Below are positions 15,763-25,494 of a DNA stretch of 64,000 nucleotides, one piece after another (positions within the stretch are counted from its first letter, which is position 1; the number at the start of each line of letters is the position of its first letter). The DNA is from JABDIY01 sp963803845. Lineage in GTDB: Bacteria; Actinomycetota; Acidimicrobiia; Acidimicrobiales; SZUA-35. The translations under genes were made by a program, and so were the position numbers. The DNA is taken from the NCBI GenBank assembly GCA_963803845.1, contig CAWDNZ010000004.1, positions 310,001 to 374,000 of the forward strand, given 5' to 3'. The notes beneath the pieces were generated by a model, which was not told where the DNA came from, made no database searches, and saw only the letters and a list, made by a program, of their open reading frames with translations.

Positions 15763-17583
15763 CTATCTCGTTGCGCCGATCCAGGCCTCGTGGAGGCTTT
15801 GGTAGATACCGGGTTCGGCCACCAGCTTGGTGTGGGGGCCCATCTGCACCAATCGACCGGCATCGAACACCATCACCGTGTCGGCCGACTCGGCGGTCGC
15901 CAGGCGGTGAGCGATCGAAACCAAGGTGCGCCCCTCGGAGAGCCGTCGGATCGCCGCGGTGAGGGCGGCATCGGTCTCGGGATCCACAGCACTGGTTGCT
16001 TCGTCCAGAATCAACAGGCCGGGGTCGGCCAGCGCCGCTCGAATCAACGCCACCAACTGACGTTCGCCTACCGAGAGATTGCCGCCCCGTTCCCCCGCCT
16101 CGGTGGCGAGACCTCGAGGCAACTTGGCCACCCACCAATCCAGGTTCAGTAGTTGAATCGCGGCGGCAATGTCGGCATCGGTGGCGCCGGGCCGACCGTA
16201 CCGAATGTTCTCGGCCAGGGACGTGTCAAACAGAAAGCCATCCTGAGGAACCATCCGAACGGTTGCATGACGAGAGTCCGGCGACAACTCCCGAAGCTCG
16301 ACGCCGTTCAGTCGGATCGAACCAGCTTGGGGATCGGCCAGACGGCACAGCAGTTTTGCGAATGTGGTTTTACCCGAACCCGTCTCCCCCACGATCGCAA
16401 CGTTGCTGCCCGCGGGAATGTGAACCGTGACATCCCGCAGCACCATCGGCCCGACGCGATAAGAAAACCCCAGGCCTTCAACGTCCACTCGAACGCTCCC
16501 GAGGGCAGCGGTCGATCCCGCCGCCGGCTCAACTACGTCGGACTCGGAATCGATCAAGTGCAGGATCTTCCGCCACGCCGACACCGCACCCTGCGTTTGG
16601 TCCAACGTCTCGCCCAGCCTGGCGATCGGGCTGGAGAGCAGCGTGATCACGAAGAGCGAAGCGGCCAGCTCACCTACCTCAAGACTCAGCGCCTCTCGAT
16701 AACGGATCCCCAAAACGAGCACCAGTGCGAACGCCATCACGGCCAGAAGATCGGTGATCACGAACGTCATGGCCACGTACCGATTGGTCCGAATCTTGGT
16801 GCGGTAGCGAAGATCGATGCTGTCGCTCAACTGACTGGACATCCGCTGCTGAGCCCCATACGCCCGGATCACCGCCGCCCCGGTCACCGCTTCGCTGAAG
16901 GTGCTGAGCATGGTTCCCACTGCGGTGCGGTGGTCATCATTGGCAGCAAGCTGACGACGTTGGACCATCTTTATCAGTGGGAGCGCAGGAATGAAGCTAA
17001 CGATCACGATCAGAGTCAGCGGCCAGGAGTAGAAGGCCAATAGGCCGAAAAAGCCAACGATCAGAATCGGCTCGGTGACCCAGGCAAAGAAGCCCCAGTT
17101 CACAAAGAGGGCCAACGCTTCAACGTCGGCGGTCACCCGAGCGAGGAGGATCCCCTTGCGGGTCTCATTGTGATCGGCAACGGACAATTCATGCACCTTG
17201 GCGAATGCGCTGGTGCGAAGATGAAACAGCGTTTCCTCGGCTCGATGAACCAGCCGACGTTGGGTGAGCCAGCTGGCAACGCCCGACGCCAACACGATCA
17301 AGATTGCGATGATGACCTGCCCGGTCACCGCGCCAACATCGATGAGTTCCGGGTCGGCCAGACCGCCAACGTCGATCGCCCGCTGAATGAGAACGGGGAT
17401 CACCAGGCGGCCCAGCGCCACCGACAGGCCCATGGATGCGGTGATCCACAGGCCTCGCCGCAGCGCCGGCGACGCGGCCATCCCCCGGCGCACAACGCTG
17501 ATAGCCCCCTCGGACTCATCGGGTTCATAGGGACTGCGCGCCGCTTCCTCGTGCAGCGGCAGGCCCGGCACCAAAGCGGTCAT
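15763..17583 (-). CDS. ABC exporter half-transporter, catalytically consensus Walker B
   Basis: A 606-aa protein: six-helix exporter membrane domain (about residues 45-330), then an ATPase domain with Walker A GETGSGKTT and Walker B LLILDEATSAVD with the catalytic Glu. The signature motif is altered to LSVGERQ. Its start overlaps the partner gene stop by 4 bp (ATGA), so the two are co-translated and surely form a heterodimer. Combining the motifs, the ATP site built from this Walker A/B and the partner's LSGGQ is fully consensus. The other site is degenerate. This asymmetry is known for TM287/288 and BmrCD-type drug or lipid exporters. The substrate is unknown. Confidence 0.92.
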   Translation of the reverse strand: MTALVPGLPLHEEAARSPYEPDESEGAISVVRRGMAASPALRRGLWITASMGLSVALGRLVIPVLIQRAIDVGGLADPELIDVGAVTGQVIIAILIVLASGVASWLTQRRLVHRAEETLFHLRTSAFAKVHELSVADHNETRKGILLARVTADVEALALFVNWGFFAWVTEPILIVGFFGLLAFYSWPLTLIVIVSFIPALPLIKMVQRRQLAANDDHRTAVGTMLSTFSEAVTGAAVIRAYGAQQRMSSQLSDSIDLRYRTKIRTNRYVAMTFVITDLLAVMAFALVLVLGIRYREALSLEVGELAASLFVITLLSSPIARLGETLDQTQGAVSAWRKILHLIDSESDVVEPAAGSTAALGSVRVDVEGLGFSYRVGPMVLRDVTVHIPAGSNVAIVGETGSGKTTFAKLLCRLADPQAGSIRLNGVELRELSPDSRHATVRMVPQDGFLFDTSLAENIRYGRPGATDADIAAAIQLLNLDWWVAKLPRGLATEAGERGGNLSVGERQLVALIRAALADPGLLILDEATSAVDPETDAALTAAIRRLSEGRTLVSIAHRLATAESADTVMVFDAGRLVQMGPHTKLVAEPGIYQSLHEAWIGATR

Positions 17584-19397
17584 GCCGACAACTCCTCATA
17601 CGCCTCGACCAGCGCCTTGTAGCCGGGATGAGAGAGAAGATCAGCATGGGTTCCCTCGGCGACCACCCGACCTTGATCGAGGTAAACCACCCGGTCGGCG
17701 AGCTGAATCGTGGAGAGCCGCTGCGCCACGATCACGGCGGTGATGCTCATCTGGGTGCGGAGTGCATCCAGAATCTGTTGCTCGATCACGGGATCCACGG
17801 CGCTGGTGGCATCGTCCAGGATGATGAGATCAGGCTGCCGGTAGAGGGCTCTGGCCAAGGCGATGCGCTGTCGCTGACCGCCCGAGAGCGTGACGCCCCG
17901 CTCACCCACCACCGTTTCAAATCCCGCCGGGAGTTCACTCACGAATTTGGCGGCCGACGCCAACTCAGCAGCTCGCTGAACCGCCACCGGATCAGGGTTG
18001 GCCAGCGCGATGTTCTCGGTGAGCGACGCGGCGAAGAGGAACGATTCCTGGAAGACCAGAGCGATTTGGTTTGCTCGTTCCGAATCGGTGAGGGCGGTGG
18101 GCGGCTGGCCTTTGAATGACACGGTCCCTGCGGTTGGCTCCACGAGCCCGGCGAGCAGTGAGCACAGTGTTGACTTACCGGCGCCGGTGCTCCCCACCAA
18201 TGCCACCACTTCTCCGGCCCGCACTTCGAAAGAGACGTCACAGAGCGTGGCGATGGGCGGCGCTGAAGACACGGAGCGGACCACCGCCGTCCCGGAAAGC
18301 AGCGCCTCGTCATCGTCCAGGCGTTCCGCTGACGGGTAGGTGTAGCCAACCGAATCCGCCCGCAGTAGTGGCGAGGTGGGTACCGGCGAGGCAGACACGG
18401 ACGATCCCACGTTTGGTTCCGGGAGCGGCTCGCGCCAAATCGTCTGGAGGCGGCGATGGGAGACCACCGAGCGGGGAATCATCTCTAGGAAGTAGCCGAA
18501 CACCGCCATCGGCACGGCGAGCAGGGTGAACAGCGAGGCCACCTGCACCAGGTCACCCGAGGTCATGGCACCGGCTTGAATTCGGTAGGCCCCGATCAGC
18601 ACCACGATCGCGATACCAAGGTTGGGCAGCGACTGCAGCACCGCCTCGAAGACCGCCCGGATATTGCCTACCTCTATCCGGTTGTCCCGCAGCCCGGCAC
18701 TGGCGGTGTCGAATCGCTCGCTCTCCTCCGCGGCCCGGCCCAACGTCTTCACGATGAGAGCGCCATCGAAACTCTCGTGCGCCACGCTGCTCACCCGACC
18801 GACACCCGCCTGCACCAACGCCGTGGGACGCTCCACCCGAGAGGTGTAGATCTTGTTGATCCCGTACATCGCCGGGAAGATCAGCAAGGCCACGGCGGCG
18901 ATCAGCGGGTCAACCGCAAGAAGCGACAGGGCAGAAAACACCATGAGGAAGATGACCCCGAGGCTGAACGGGACGGCATCGAGGACACCTGTTGCCATGA
19001 TCGTGTCGTTGTCGGCGTGGGCGAGGAGTCGGCCGGACATCGCCCGCTGATGGAACTCCAGCGGGAGACCGAGGTAATAACGACCGAGACGTTCCCGCAG
19101 GCTGCGCTCCACGCGCTGGGTGGTCATGGCGGCGAAGTAGCGACGCATCACGTTGCCGGCAAGACGCAAGATCGCAACTGCGAGGATCCCGGCGATACCC
19201 AGCAAAATCTCACCAGCGCCGATGGTGGAGCCTTCGGCGAACGCTGGAATGACCACGTCGTCCACCACCGATCCCACCACGATCGTGGATCCCACAATTC
19301 CGAGGGCGGTGAGCAGAGCACCGAACACCGCTACCGCCGCGGTGAGGGGGTGCATCCGATACATCCGATACACCAGACGCAGACCGAGACCCAGCAT
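17580..19397 (-). CDS. ABC exporter half-transporter with degenerate ATP site
   Basis: From the ATG at 19397 (MLGLGLRLVYRM) this is 605 aa: exporter membrane domain (about 15-310), then an ATPase domain with Walker A GSTGAGKST, intact signature LSGGQRQRIAL and Walker B LIILDDATSAVD. The catalytic Glu is replaced by Asp. The frame is open a further 270 bp upstream, but that part is low-quality sequence that would run into purH, so I cut it. GTG codons 21 and 33 bases upstream are alternatives. It is first of the two-gene exporter operon, divergent from purH. Confidence 0.88.
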   Translation of the reverse strand: MLGLGLRLVYRMYRMHPLTAAVAVFGALLTALGIVGSTIVVGSVVDDVVIPAFAEGSTIGAGEILLGIAGILAVAILRLAGNVMRRYFAAMTTQRVERSLRERLGRYYLGLPLEFHQRAMSGRLLAHADNDTIMATGVLDAVPFSLGVIFLMVFSALSLLAVDPLIAAVALLIFPAMYGINKIYTSRVERPTALVQAGVGRVSSVAHESFDGALIVKTLGRAAEESERFDTASAGLRDNRIEVGNIRAVFEAVLQSLPNLGIAIVVLIGAYRIQAGAMTSGDLVQVASLFTLLAVPMAVFGYFLEMIPRSVVSHRRLQTIWREPLPEPNVGSSVSASPVPTSPLLRADSVGYTYPSAERLDDDEALLSGTAVVRSVSSAPPIATLCDVSFEVRAGEVVALVGSTGAGKSTLCSLLAGLVEPTAGTVSFKGQPPTALTDSERANQIALVFQESFLFAASLTENIALANPDPVAVQRAAELASAAKFVSELPAGFETVVGERGVTLSGGQRQRIALARALYRQPDLIILDDATSAVDPVIEQQILDALRTQMSITAVIVAQRLSTIQLADRVVYLDQGRVVAEGTHADLLSHPGYKALVEAYEELSA

Positions 19398-19604
19398 GGA
19401 CTGATTCGGTTGCTCCACAGGAATTTCCACTTGGATGACGGTAGCCGGGGACCGCCGGTCCACCGGAGGGATTTCGGGCACCCCGCGGCACCGACGGGCC
19501 CAACGCAAGCGCTCTCGGCGAGTTTGCAACCACCCAGTGTTGGGGGGCAGGAACACCTTCCTGCGGGGTGCTGGTCGCCGAGGATTGGGGATAGGTTGCT
19601 CCAA

Positions 19605-21134
19605 ATGCGTGCCCTGCTCTCGGTCTATGACAAGACTGGTATTGCCGAACTGGCGGCAGTCCTCCACTCACTCGGGGTGGACCTAGTTTCCTCGGGTGGA
19701 ACCGCTACCACCATCGCCGAGGCCGGCATCCCCGTGACTGATGTTGCCGAGTTCACCGGCATGAAGCCAATGCTCGGTCATCGGGTTGTCACCCTCCACC
19801 CCTATGTCCACGGCGGACTCCTGGCCGACCGACGAGATTCGTCGCACCTCACCGATCTGGAGAACCACGGCATCGAATTCATCGACCTCGTGGTGGGCAA
19901 CCTCTATCCCTTCAACTCCGATCCCGGTATCGAGCTCATCGATATCGGTGGTCCTGCCATGATCCGGGCCGGAGCAAAGAATCACGCCTTCGTCACCGTG
20001 CTGGTGGATCCCGACGACTACCCCGTGGTAATCGAGGAACTCAAGGAGAAGGGCGAAACCAAGGCAGCGACCCGGCGTCGACTGGCCCGCAAGGCCTTCG
20101 CCCACACCGCCGTGTACGACGCCAGCATCGTCCAATGGCTGGACGACCAAACACCAACCGTTATGGACGGGGAAGAGCTCAAGCCACTACCCGATCTCGT
20201 GCCGATCGGTTTGGAGAAAGTCTCGGATCTTCGCTATGGCGAAAACCCCCATCAGCGCGGTGGTCGCTACCGGGTCAACGGACGACTGTCGTGGTGGGAT
20301 TCGGTGGTGCAGCACAGCGGTGTGGAGCTTTCCTACCTCAACATCTTCGACGCAGACGCCGCATGGTCGCTCGCCCATATGATGGGCGGTGACGAGCCAG
20401 CTGTCGCCATCATCAAACATGGCAACCCGTGTGGCTACGCCGTTGCCGGCACCTTGGCGGAGGCCTACGAACTGGCATTCTCGTGCGATCCCCGTTCGGC
20501 CTTCGGAGGCATTGTTGCGCTGAATCAGCCGATCGACGACGGAACGGTGGCAGCCATGGAGAAAGCCGCCCAGGCCGACGTCGTCGTCGCTCCCGGTTAC
20601 AACGACGGTGTGGTTGATCGCCTGATCGAGAAGCGGAAGAACACCCGCCTTCTCGAAGCCAGTCTCAGTAGCACCGCCGAATTCCATGTCCGCCAACTCT
20701 CCGACTCGTTCCTTGTACAGGACCACGCCCGTTTCGTCACCGCCCCCGACGAATGGAAGGTCGTCACAAAACGTCAGCCCAGTCCAACCGAGCTGGTGGA
20801 TGCGGTCATCGCCTGGCGATTGGCAGCCGCGGTCTCTTCAAACGCAATTGTGATGGTGAAAGACCGCACCGCTTATGGGATCGGCGCCGGCCAGCAGAAC
20901 CGCGTGGAGTCCTCGATGCTGGCCGCCGCCAAGGCCAATGGTCGGGTGCAGGGCGGTGCATGTGCATCCGATGCCTTTTTTCCATTCCGTGATGGCGTCG
21001 ATGCCGCCGCTGACGCCGGGGTGGTCATCGTGGTCCAGCCGGGCGGGTCGGTGAAGGATGACGAAGTGATCGAAGCCGCCAACGAGCGAGGCGTCTCCAT
21101 GATCTTCACCGGCGAACGCCAATTCCGTCACTGA
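19605..21134 (+). CDS. purH: Bifunctional AICAR transformylase/IMP cyclohydrolase
   Basis: This 509-aa enzyme catalyses the last two steps of IMP synthesis: formyl transfer to AICAR, then ring closure. The N-terminal MGS-like cyclohydrolase domain starts MRALLSVYDKTGI and includes SSGGTATTI and TLHPYVHGGLLADR. The transformylase domain contains LRYGENPHQRG, the KHGNPCG motif and the DAFFPFRDGVD region. The ATG at 19605 was chosen because the family sequence begins exactly there; the open frame extends far upstream without meaning. It is divergent from the ABC exporter operon. guaA and guaB3 lie 24 kb away. Confidence 0.96.
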   Translation: MRALLSVYDKTGIAELAAVLHSLGVDLVSSGGTATTIAEAGIPVTDVAEFTGMKPMLGHRVVTLHPYVHGGLLADRRDSSHLTDLENHGIEFIDLVVGNLYPFNSDPGIELIDIGGPAMIRAGAKNHAFVTVLVDPDDYPVVIEELKEKGETKAATRRRLARKAFAHTAVYDASIVQWLDDQTPTVMDGEELKPLPDLVPIGLEKVSDLRYGENPHQRGGRYRVNGRLSWWDSVVQHSGVELSYLNIFDADAAWSLAHMMGGDEPAVAIIKHGNPCGYAVAGTLAEAYELAFSCDPRSAFGGIVALNQPIDDGTVAAMEKAAQADVVVAPGYNDGVVDRLIEKRKNTRLLEASLSSTAEFHVRQLSDSFLVQDHARFVTAPDEWKVVTKRQPSPTELVDAVIAWRLAAAVSSNAIVMVKDRTAYGIGAGQQNRVESSMLAAAKANGRVQGGACASDAFFPFRDGVDAAADAGVVIVVQPGGSVKDDEVIEAANERGVSMIFTGERQFRH

Positions 21135-21173
21135 CCGCCCTCGGGCTGTAATCGGTGAGAGACTATAAGACTT

Positions 21174-22175
21174 ATGCAGAGGAGACAGTCGCGGAGTTCG
21201 TTTCGCCCCCGCGCCCTGTCGGCGGTGGTGGCGCTATGCCTCGCCGCCTCGGCGTGCGCCAGCGACGACCGCCCCTTCCTTTTGCCCGCCAACGTTGTAC
21301 AGGCCGCTCCCGCTCCAACATCGACCCCGCCTACGCCCTCCACCACGCTTGATCCGGGCACGCCATTGGCCTTGATCACGCCCACCGGTGTTGTGGTCCC
21401 CATTCTCGATATCACTCCGACCGCCTATCTCGTGCAGAGCCCGTGCCAGGCTGAGGTACAGATCGTCTACGGCACGCCGATCTACCAGGTGGACATCGTG
21501 CTGGATCCCGGACACGGTGGCGAGGCGGAAACCGGCGCCGTTGGCCCAAACGGTCTGACCGAGAAGGACCTCAACCTGCGTCTGGCAAAAGTGGCGGCGC
21601 GAAAACTTGAGGCTCGCGGCATCTCTGTAGCGCTCACCCGCACCGCTGACTACCGCCTCCCAATCCGGACCCGCACCCAGATCGCTGACACGCTGAAAGC
21701 CGAAGCTCTGATCTCCATCCATCACAATGCCCCGGTGTTGACCGCCAGCACCAAACCGGGCAGCGAGGTCTTCTACCAGTCGCGTTCTCCAGAGTCCGCC
21801 CGTCTCGGTGGACTGGTACAGGAGGAGATCCTGGCCGCCTTGAGCCAGTTCGACGGCATCGGCTGGGTGTCGGCGCGGGATGCTGGGGTAGTCGCGGTGC
21901 TCAAGCCCGACGGAACCGAGTCCTACGGCATGATCCGCCGTCCGGAGACACCGGCGGTCTTGGCCGAATTCGGCTATATCGCCAACCAGTCCGAGGCCGA
22001 CCTCTTCGAGACGCCCGAATACATCGATGCCGCCGCCGAAGCGGTAGCAGCTGCGGCCGAGCGCTACCTCACCACCGACGAGGCCGGCGTCACCCCCAAC
22101 CAGGTCAACCGAACATTCACGCCAACCGGGGGCACCGGCGGCGTTGACAACTGTGAAGACCCCGCGCTGGAGTAA
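21174..22175 (+). CDS. N-acetylmuramoyl-L-alanine amidase (Amidase_3), lipoprotein
   Basis: A 333-aa protein with a lipoprotein signal (LAASAC, Cys28), a Thr/Pro-rich linker, then a zinc amidase domain from about residue 105. The zinc ligands are recognisable: the His in DPGHGG, the Glu in GLTEKDLN and the His in ISIHHNA. The catalytic Glu is in AEFGYIAN. It should cut the amide bond between MurNAc and the stem peptide in the cell wall, anchored at the outer face of the membrane. It follows purH by 39 bp on the same strand. Confidence 0.92.
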   Translation: MQRRQSRSSFRPRALSAVVALCLAASACASDDRPFLLPANVVQAAPAPTSTPPTPSTTLDPGTPLALITPTGVVVPILDITPTAYLVQSPCQAEVQIVYGTPIYQVDIVLDPGHGGEAETGAVGPNGLTEKDLNLRLAKVAARKLEARGISVALTRTADYRLPIRTRTQIADTLKAEALISIHHNAPVLTASTKPGSEVFYQSRSPESARLGGLVQEEILAALSQFDGIGWVSARDAGVVAVLKPDGTESYGMIRRPETPAVLAEFGYIANQSEADLFETPEYIDAAAEAVAAAAERYLTTDEAGVTPNQVNRTFTPTGGTGGVDNCEDPALE

Positions 22176-22195
22176 CCGCGACGGACCCAAATTGG

Positions 22196-23290
22196 CTAGG
22201 CGGGGAGGGTCTGCCGGAGCCAGTCGGCCATGAGTGGATCGGTAAGCTCCAGCGGGACACCGTCACGTTTGCGGAGATGCCCGTGATCCAGTAGCGAACC
22301 CCGGGCATGCTGGGCGCTCCCGCTGGAGAGATCCAGCAGGTCTGCCGCCGAACCGAAAATGCTTCCACCCGAGGCCACGATGCGCAGAACCGCTCGCTCC
22401 GGACCCCGAAACGAGGAGAAGAGTCGCTCCAAACCACCGGCAACTTCTTTGCGAACGCCCGTAACTGCGAGCTCCCATGTGGCCGTCGCTGCCTCCTCCC
22501 CGGGTTCTGTGAGCTGCCAGACCATGTCGGCCATCTGCATCGAGCGCTGCGGATGACCACCGGTCAACCCGTAGATGCGGGACGGAATGGCACCACTGCG
22601 CCGTCCCGTCCGTAGGAACCCCGCCGCCACGATTTCCTCTACCTCCATGGCAGAGAACGGAGCAATGTTGATCAGTTCGGCCTGGCTGTAGAACGGCTGG
22701 TTCTGGTCGGTGAACATGCCGAGCATCATCGATGGCTCCGAGCCGGCGAAGACCAGCCCGATCTCCTGATAGTGGTTCTGGAGATGGGTGCGGAGCAGAC
22801 CTGGGGCACCATCGACCGTGGACAGGCTGGAGAACTCATCGAAGATCAGAACCAACGGGCTCCGCTTCGATAGTTCGATCAGGGCCTGCATTTGGCCGTG
22901 CACGACAGCGCTTGGGTCCGGTCGTTGTGCGCTGGGGCCCGTGAGGTTCAATCTGATGAGTCCGAGATTGAGATTGGCCCCGATGGCGATCGTCCGAAGG
23001 GTTGCACCAACCTCGGAGCCCACATCGGTCATCCCGTCATCGAGCCGGATCGCCAGATCGGCCATCGACTGCACCTCATACAGGTCGAACCACAGGACTA
23101 TGCCACCACCTGCGGCCAAGTCTGCGGCGACCCGCCGGAGGAGGCTCGTTTTTCCGTACCGCCGGGGGCCCAGCAGTGCCGTGACCCGCCGAGCCGAAAT
23201 CCGGGCGGTCAGGTCGGCAATCAGGTCATGGCGGCCTTCCACCTGCTCCGCACGCAGAGGACCGAAAAACGGGAACGGACTTGACTCCAT
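22196..23290 (-). CDS. Orphan AAA/STAND-type ATPase
   Basis: A 364-aa protein with Walker A GPRRYGKTS at residues 41-49 and Walker B LVLIFDEFSS at 146-155. A sensor-like region (FAGSEPSMM) and a GLTGGHPQ motif follow, as in the archaeal-type ATPase_2 family. A C-terminal winged-helix-like part comes last (about 285-364, with a repressor-type DLLDLSSGSAQHARGSLLDHG). In this family the ATPase often couples to DNA binding or to a nuclease; no partner is adjacent here. It is convergent with the amidase and follows sucD on the same strand. The AT-rich palindromic leader suggests its own promoter and perhaps autoregulation. Confidence 0.75.
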   Translation of the reverse strand: MESSPFPFFGPLRAEQVEGRHDLIADLTARISARRVTALLGPRRYGKTSLLRRVAADLAAGGGIVLWFDLYEVQSMADLAIRLDDGMTDVGSEVGATLRTIAIGANLNLGLIRLNLTGPSAQRPDPSAVVHGQMQALIELSKRSPLVLIFDEFSSLSTVDGAPGLLRTHLQNHYQEIGLVFAGSEPSMMLGMFTDQNQPFYSQAELINIAPFSAMEVEEIVAAGFLRTGRRSGAIPSRIYGLTGGHPQRSMQMADMVWQLTEPGEEAATATWELAVTGVRKEVAGGLERLFSSFRGPERAVLRIVASGGSIFGSAADLLDLSSGSAQHARGSLLDHGHLRKRDGVPLELTDPLMADWLRQTLPA

Positions 23291-23299
23291 GCACTGAAG

Positions 23300-23344
23300 G
23301 TACCATGGATTGTACTTTTTTCCTACGTTGAACTGTAGAAAAGG
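23300..23344 (-). promoter_or_regulatory. Palindromic AT-rich leader of the ATPase gene
   Basis: Between sucD and the ATPase gene are a 16-bp imperfect palindrome (GTACCATGGATTGTAC at 23300-23315, six of eight pairs) and a hairpin with arms TTTTCCTAC and GTAGAAAA (23318-23342). The hairpin may end sucD transcription. The palindrome, 10 bp before the ATG at 23290, is a candidate operator. Confidence 0.45.
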
Positions 23345-23355
23345 AACGCAGGAGG

Positions 23356-24246
23356 TTAGGGCTTAAGCCCCGCCACGATCTGGGCCATGAGCTCGCCGGC
23401 CTCGGTGGGGTTCTGCCCCACCTGTACCCCGGCGTCCTGAAGCGCTTCGATTTTTGCCTTGGCCGTGCCCTTGCCGCCCGAAACGATGGCACCGGCGTGG
23501 CCCATCTTCTTTCCCGGCGGGGCGGTGACCCCGGCGATGTAGGAGCTGATGGGTTTGGACACGTTGTTCTTGATGTATTCAGCGGCTTCCTCTTCGGCCG
23601 AGCCGCCGATCTCGCCGATCATCATGATCGCCTTGGTCTCAGGGTCGGCTTCGAAGGCCTGGAGGCAATCGATGAAGCTGGTGCCGGGCACCGGATCGCC
23701 ACCGATACCAACGCAGGTGGTGACGCCGATGTCTTTCTGCTGAAGCTCATACAGCGCCTGATACGTGAGCGTGCCAGACCGGCTCACGATGCCAACCGGT
23801 CCCCCGGCTTTGGCGATGTGGCCGGCGGTGATGCCGACGTTGGCTTTTCCGGGGCTGATGAGACCGGGACAGTTTGGTCCTAGCAGTCGGGTGTTGGGGA
23901 AGTCGCGCTTGAGCACGTTGTAGAAGTACGCCTCATCGTGGGCGGGAACTCCTTCGGTGATGCACACCACCAGCTCCATGCCGGCTTCGGCAGCCTCCAG
24001 AACGGCCGATTGCACACCGGCCGCCGGGATGAAGACACACGTGGCGGTGGCACCGGTAGCTTCGGCCGCTTCCTTCACCGTGGTGAAGATCGGGATCCCG
24101 TCAACGTCGGTCCCACCCTTTTTGGGGTGGGTTCCGGCAACGACTTGGGTTCCGTACTCACGGTTGAGAAGGCCGTAATAGCGGCCGGTGGAGCCGGTGA
24201 GGCCCTGATAGATGATCCTGGTGTTTTCGTCTATGAAGATGCTCAT
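23356..24246 (-). CDS. sucD: Succinyl-CoA ligase, alpha subunit
   Basis: This 296-aa subunit carries the CoA-binding Rossmann domain (GLTGSTGRYYGLLNREYG near the N-terminus, TATCVFIPAA) and the phospho-His domain (IGEIGGSAEEEAAEY and GHAGAIVSGG, whose His is phosphorylated). With SucC it interconverts succinyl-CoA and succinate with substrate-level ATP or GTP formation in the TCA cycle. Its ATG directly follows the sucC stop (TAAATG), so translation is coupled. Confidence 0.96.
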   Translation of the reverse strand: MSIFIDENTRIIYQGLTGSTGRYYGLLNREYGTQVVAGTHPKKGGTDVDGIPIFTTVKEAAEATGATATCVFIPAAGVQSAVLEAAEAGMELVVCITEGVPAHDEAYFYNVLKRDFPNTRLLGPNCPGLISPGKANVGITAGHIAKAGGPVGIVSRSGTLTYQALYELQQKDIGVTTCVGIGGDPVPGTSFIDCLQAFEADPETKAIMMIGEIGGSAEEEAAEYIKNNVSKPISSYIAGVTAPPGKKMGHAGAIVSGGKGTAKAKIEALQDAGVQVGQNPTEAGELMAQIVAGLKP

Positions 24247-25398
24247 TTACTTCTGTCCTTCCGAGGCGAGTTCTACAGCCTTGGCGGCGGCACTCAACAT
24301 TGTGTCTTCCATCATCAGCCGGTCGCTCAGCTTCGGTTTGAGAATCGCTCGCCCCTCGGCGGCGTTGGTGCCGTCGAGACGGATCACGATTGGTGAGTCC
24401 AGCTTCACCCGGCTCATGGCCTCTACGATCCCGTTTGCGACTTCTTCACCTCTGGTAATACCACCGAAGATGTTGATGAAAATGACCTTCACGTTCTTGT
24501 CATCGTTGATGACCTCGAGTGCTCCGGCCATCACGTCGGCGTTGGCGCCACCGCCGATGTCGAGGAAGTTGGCAGCGGATCCGCCCACCTGGTTCACAAC
24601 ATCCAGCGTGCTCATGGCCAGGCCGGCGCCGTTGGCGATCACCCCTACGTTGCCGTCGAGCCCCACATACTGCAGGCCGCGCTCATGGGCCGCTGTCTCC
24701 CGCTCATCACGAGGCTGGGTTTTGTCGTACATGGCGTACTCGGGGTGTTCGTACAAGGCATTGGCGTCGAGGCTCACTTTGGCGTCGAGAGCGTGGACCT
24801 CGCCCGTGGGCTTGAGGATGAGCGGGTTGATCTCACAGAGATCCGCATCGCCTTCGGTGTAAGCGGTGTAGAGCTTCAGAAGGATGTCCACCGCACCATC
24901 GGTGGCCTTGGGGTTGAGCTTGGCGGCCTCCACCCACGCTCGACACTTCTCTTCCGAGAGCCCTTCAGCGGGATTGACATGGATCTTTGCGATGGCATCG
25001 GGGTTCGTCTCTGCCACGGTCTCAATCTCAACGCCACCCTCGGCGCTGAGCATCCCAAGGTGTTGCTTGGCTGAGCGATCCAGCGTGAAACTGGCGTAGT
25101 ACTCCTCGGCGATATCACTGGCGCGCTCAACCCAGATGGTCTGCACGATGTGTCCTTTGATATCGAGACCGAGGATGTTGCCGGCATGGAGGCGTGCCTC
25201 GTCGGCATTCTCCGCCAACTTCACCCCGCCGGCTTTGCCACGGCCCCCGGTGTGCACCTGCGCTTTCACCACCACGGGGTAACCAATCCGGTCGGCGATG
25301 GCTACAGCCTCGTCGACGTCTTGTGTTGCTTCGCCGTCAGACACCGGGATGCCGTAGCTAGCGAAGAACTGCTTGCCTTGAAATTCGAGCAGGTCCAT
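24247..25398 (-). CDS. sucC: Succinyl-CoA ligase, beta subunit
   Basis: A 383-aa ATP-grasp subunit beginning MDLLEFQGKQFFASYGIPV. It contains KAQVHTGGRGKAGGVKL (nucleotide binding), the ADLCEINPL metal site and FINIFGGITRGEEVA at the subunit interface. The ATG at 25398 was chosen over an upstream start in the same frame because the family sequence starts there and the upstream part overlaps the divergent control region. It pairs with SucD. Confidence 0.96.
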   Translation of the reverse strand: MDLLEFQGKQFFASYGIPVSDGEATQDVDEAVAIADRIGYPVVVKAQVHTGGRGKAGGVKLAENADEARLHAGNILGLDIKGHIVQTIWVERASDIAEEYYASFTLDRSAKQHLGMLSAEGGVEIETVAETNPDAIAKIHVNPAEGLSEEKCRAWVEAAKLNPKATDGAVDILLKLYTAYTEGDADLCEINPLILKPTGEVHALDAKVSLDANALYEHPEYAMYDKTQPRDERETAAHERGLQYVGLDGNVGVIANGAGLAMSTLDVVNQVGGSAANFLDIGGGANADVMAGALEVINDDKNVKVIFINIFGGITRGEEVANGIVEAMSRVKLDSPIVIRLDGTNAAEGRAILKPKLSDRLMMEDTMLSAAAKAVELASEGQK

Positions 25399-25494
25399 GA
25401 CCCATGACTCTATTCCGACCAGGACCAAACAAAATGACAGTTTCGAATGAGCTGTACTAAGTTCCACGTCAACGGCACACGAGAGGCGCAATAG
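25399..25494. promoter_or_regulatory. Divergent promoter region, sucC / giant surface protein
   Basis: This 96-bp AT-richer gap between divergent start codons must hold both promoters. On the plus strand an ATGACA element followed 15 bp later by TACTAA is a weak candidate. No operator is evident. Confidence 0.3.

Noticed and set aside
18576..19604. Upstream extension of the purH frame
   Set aside because: It runs antisense through the ABC exporter gene; purH homology starts at 19605.
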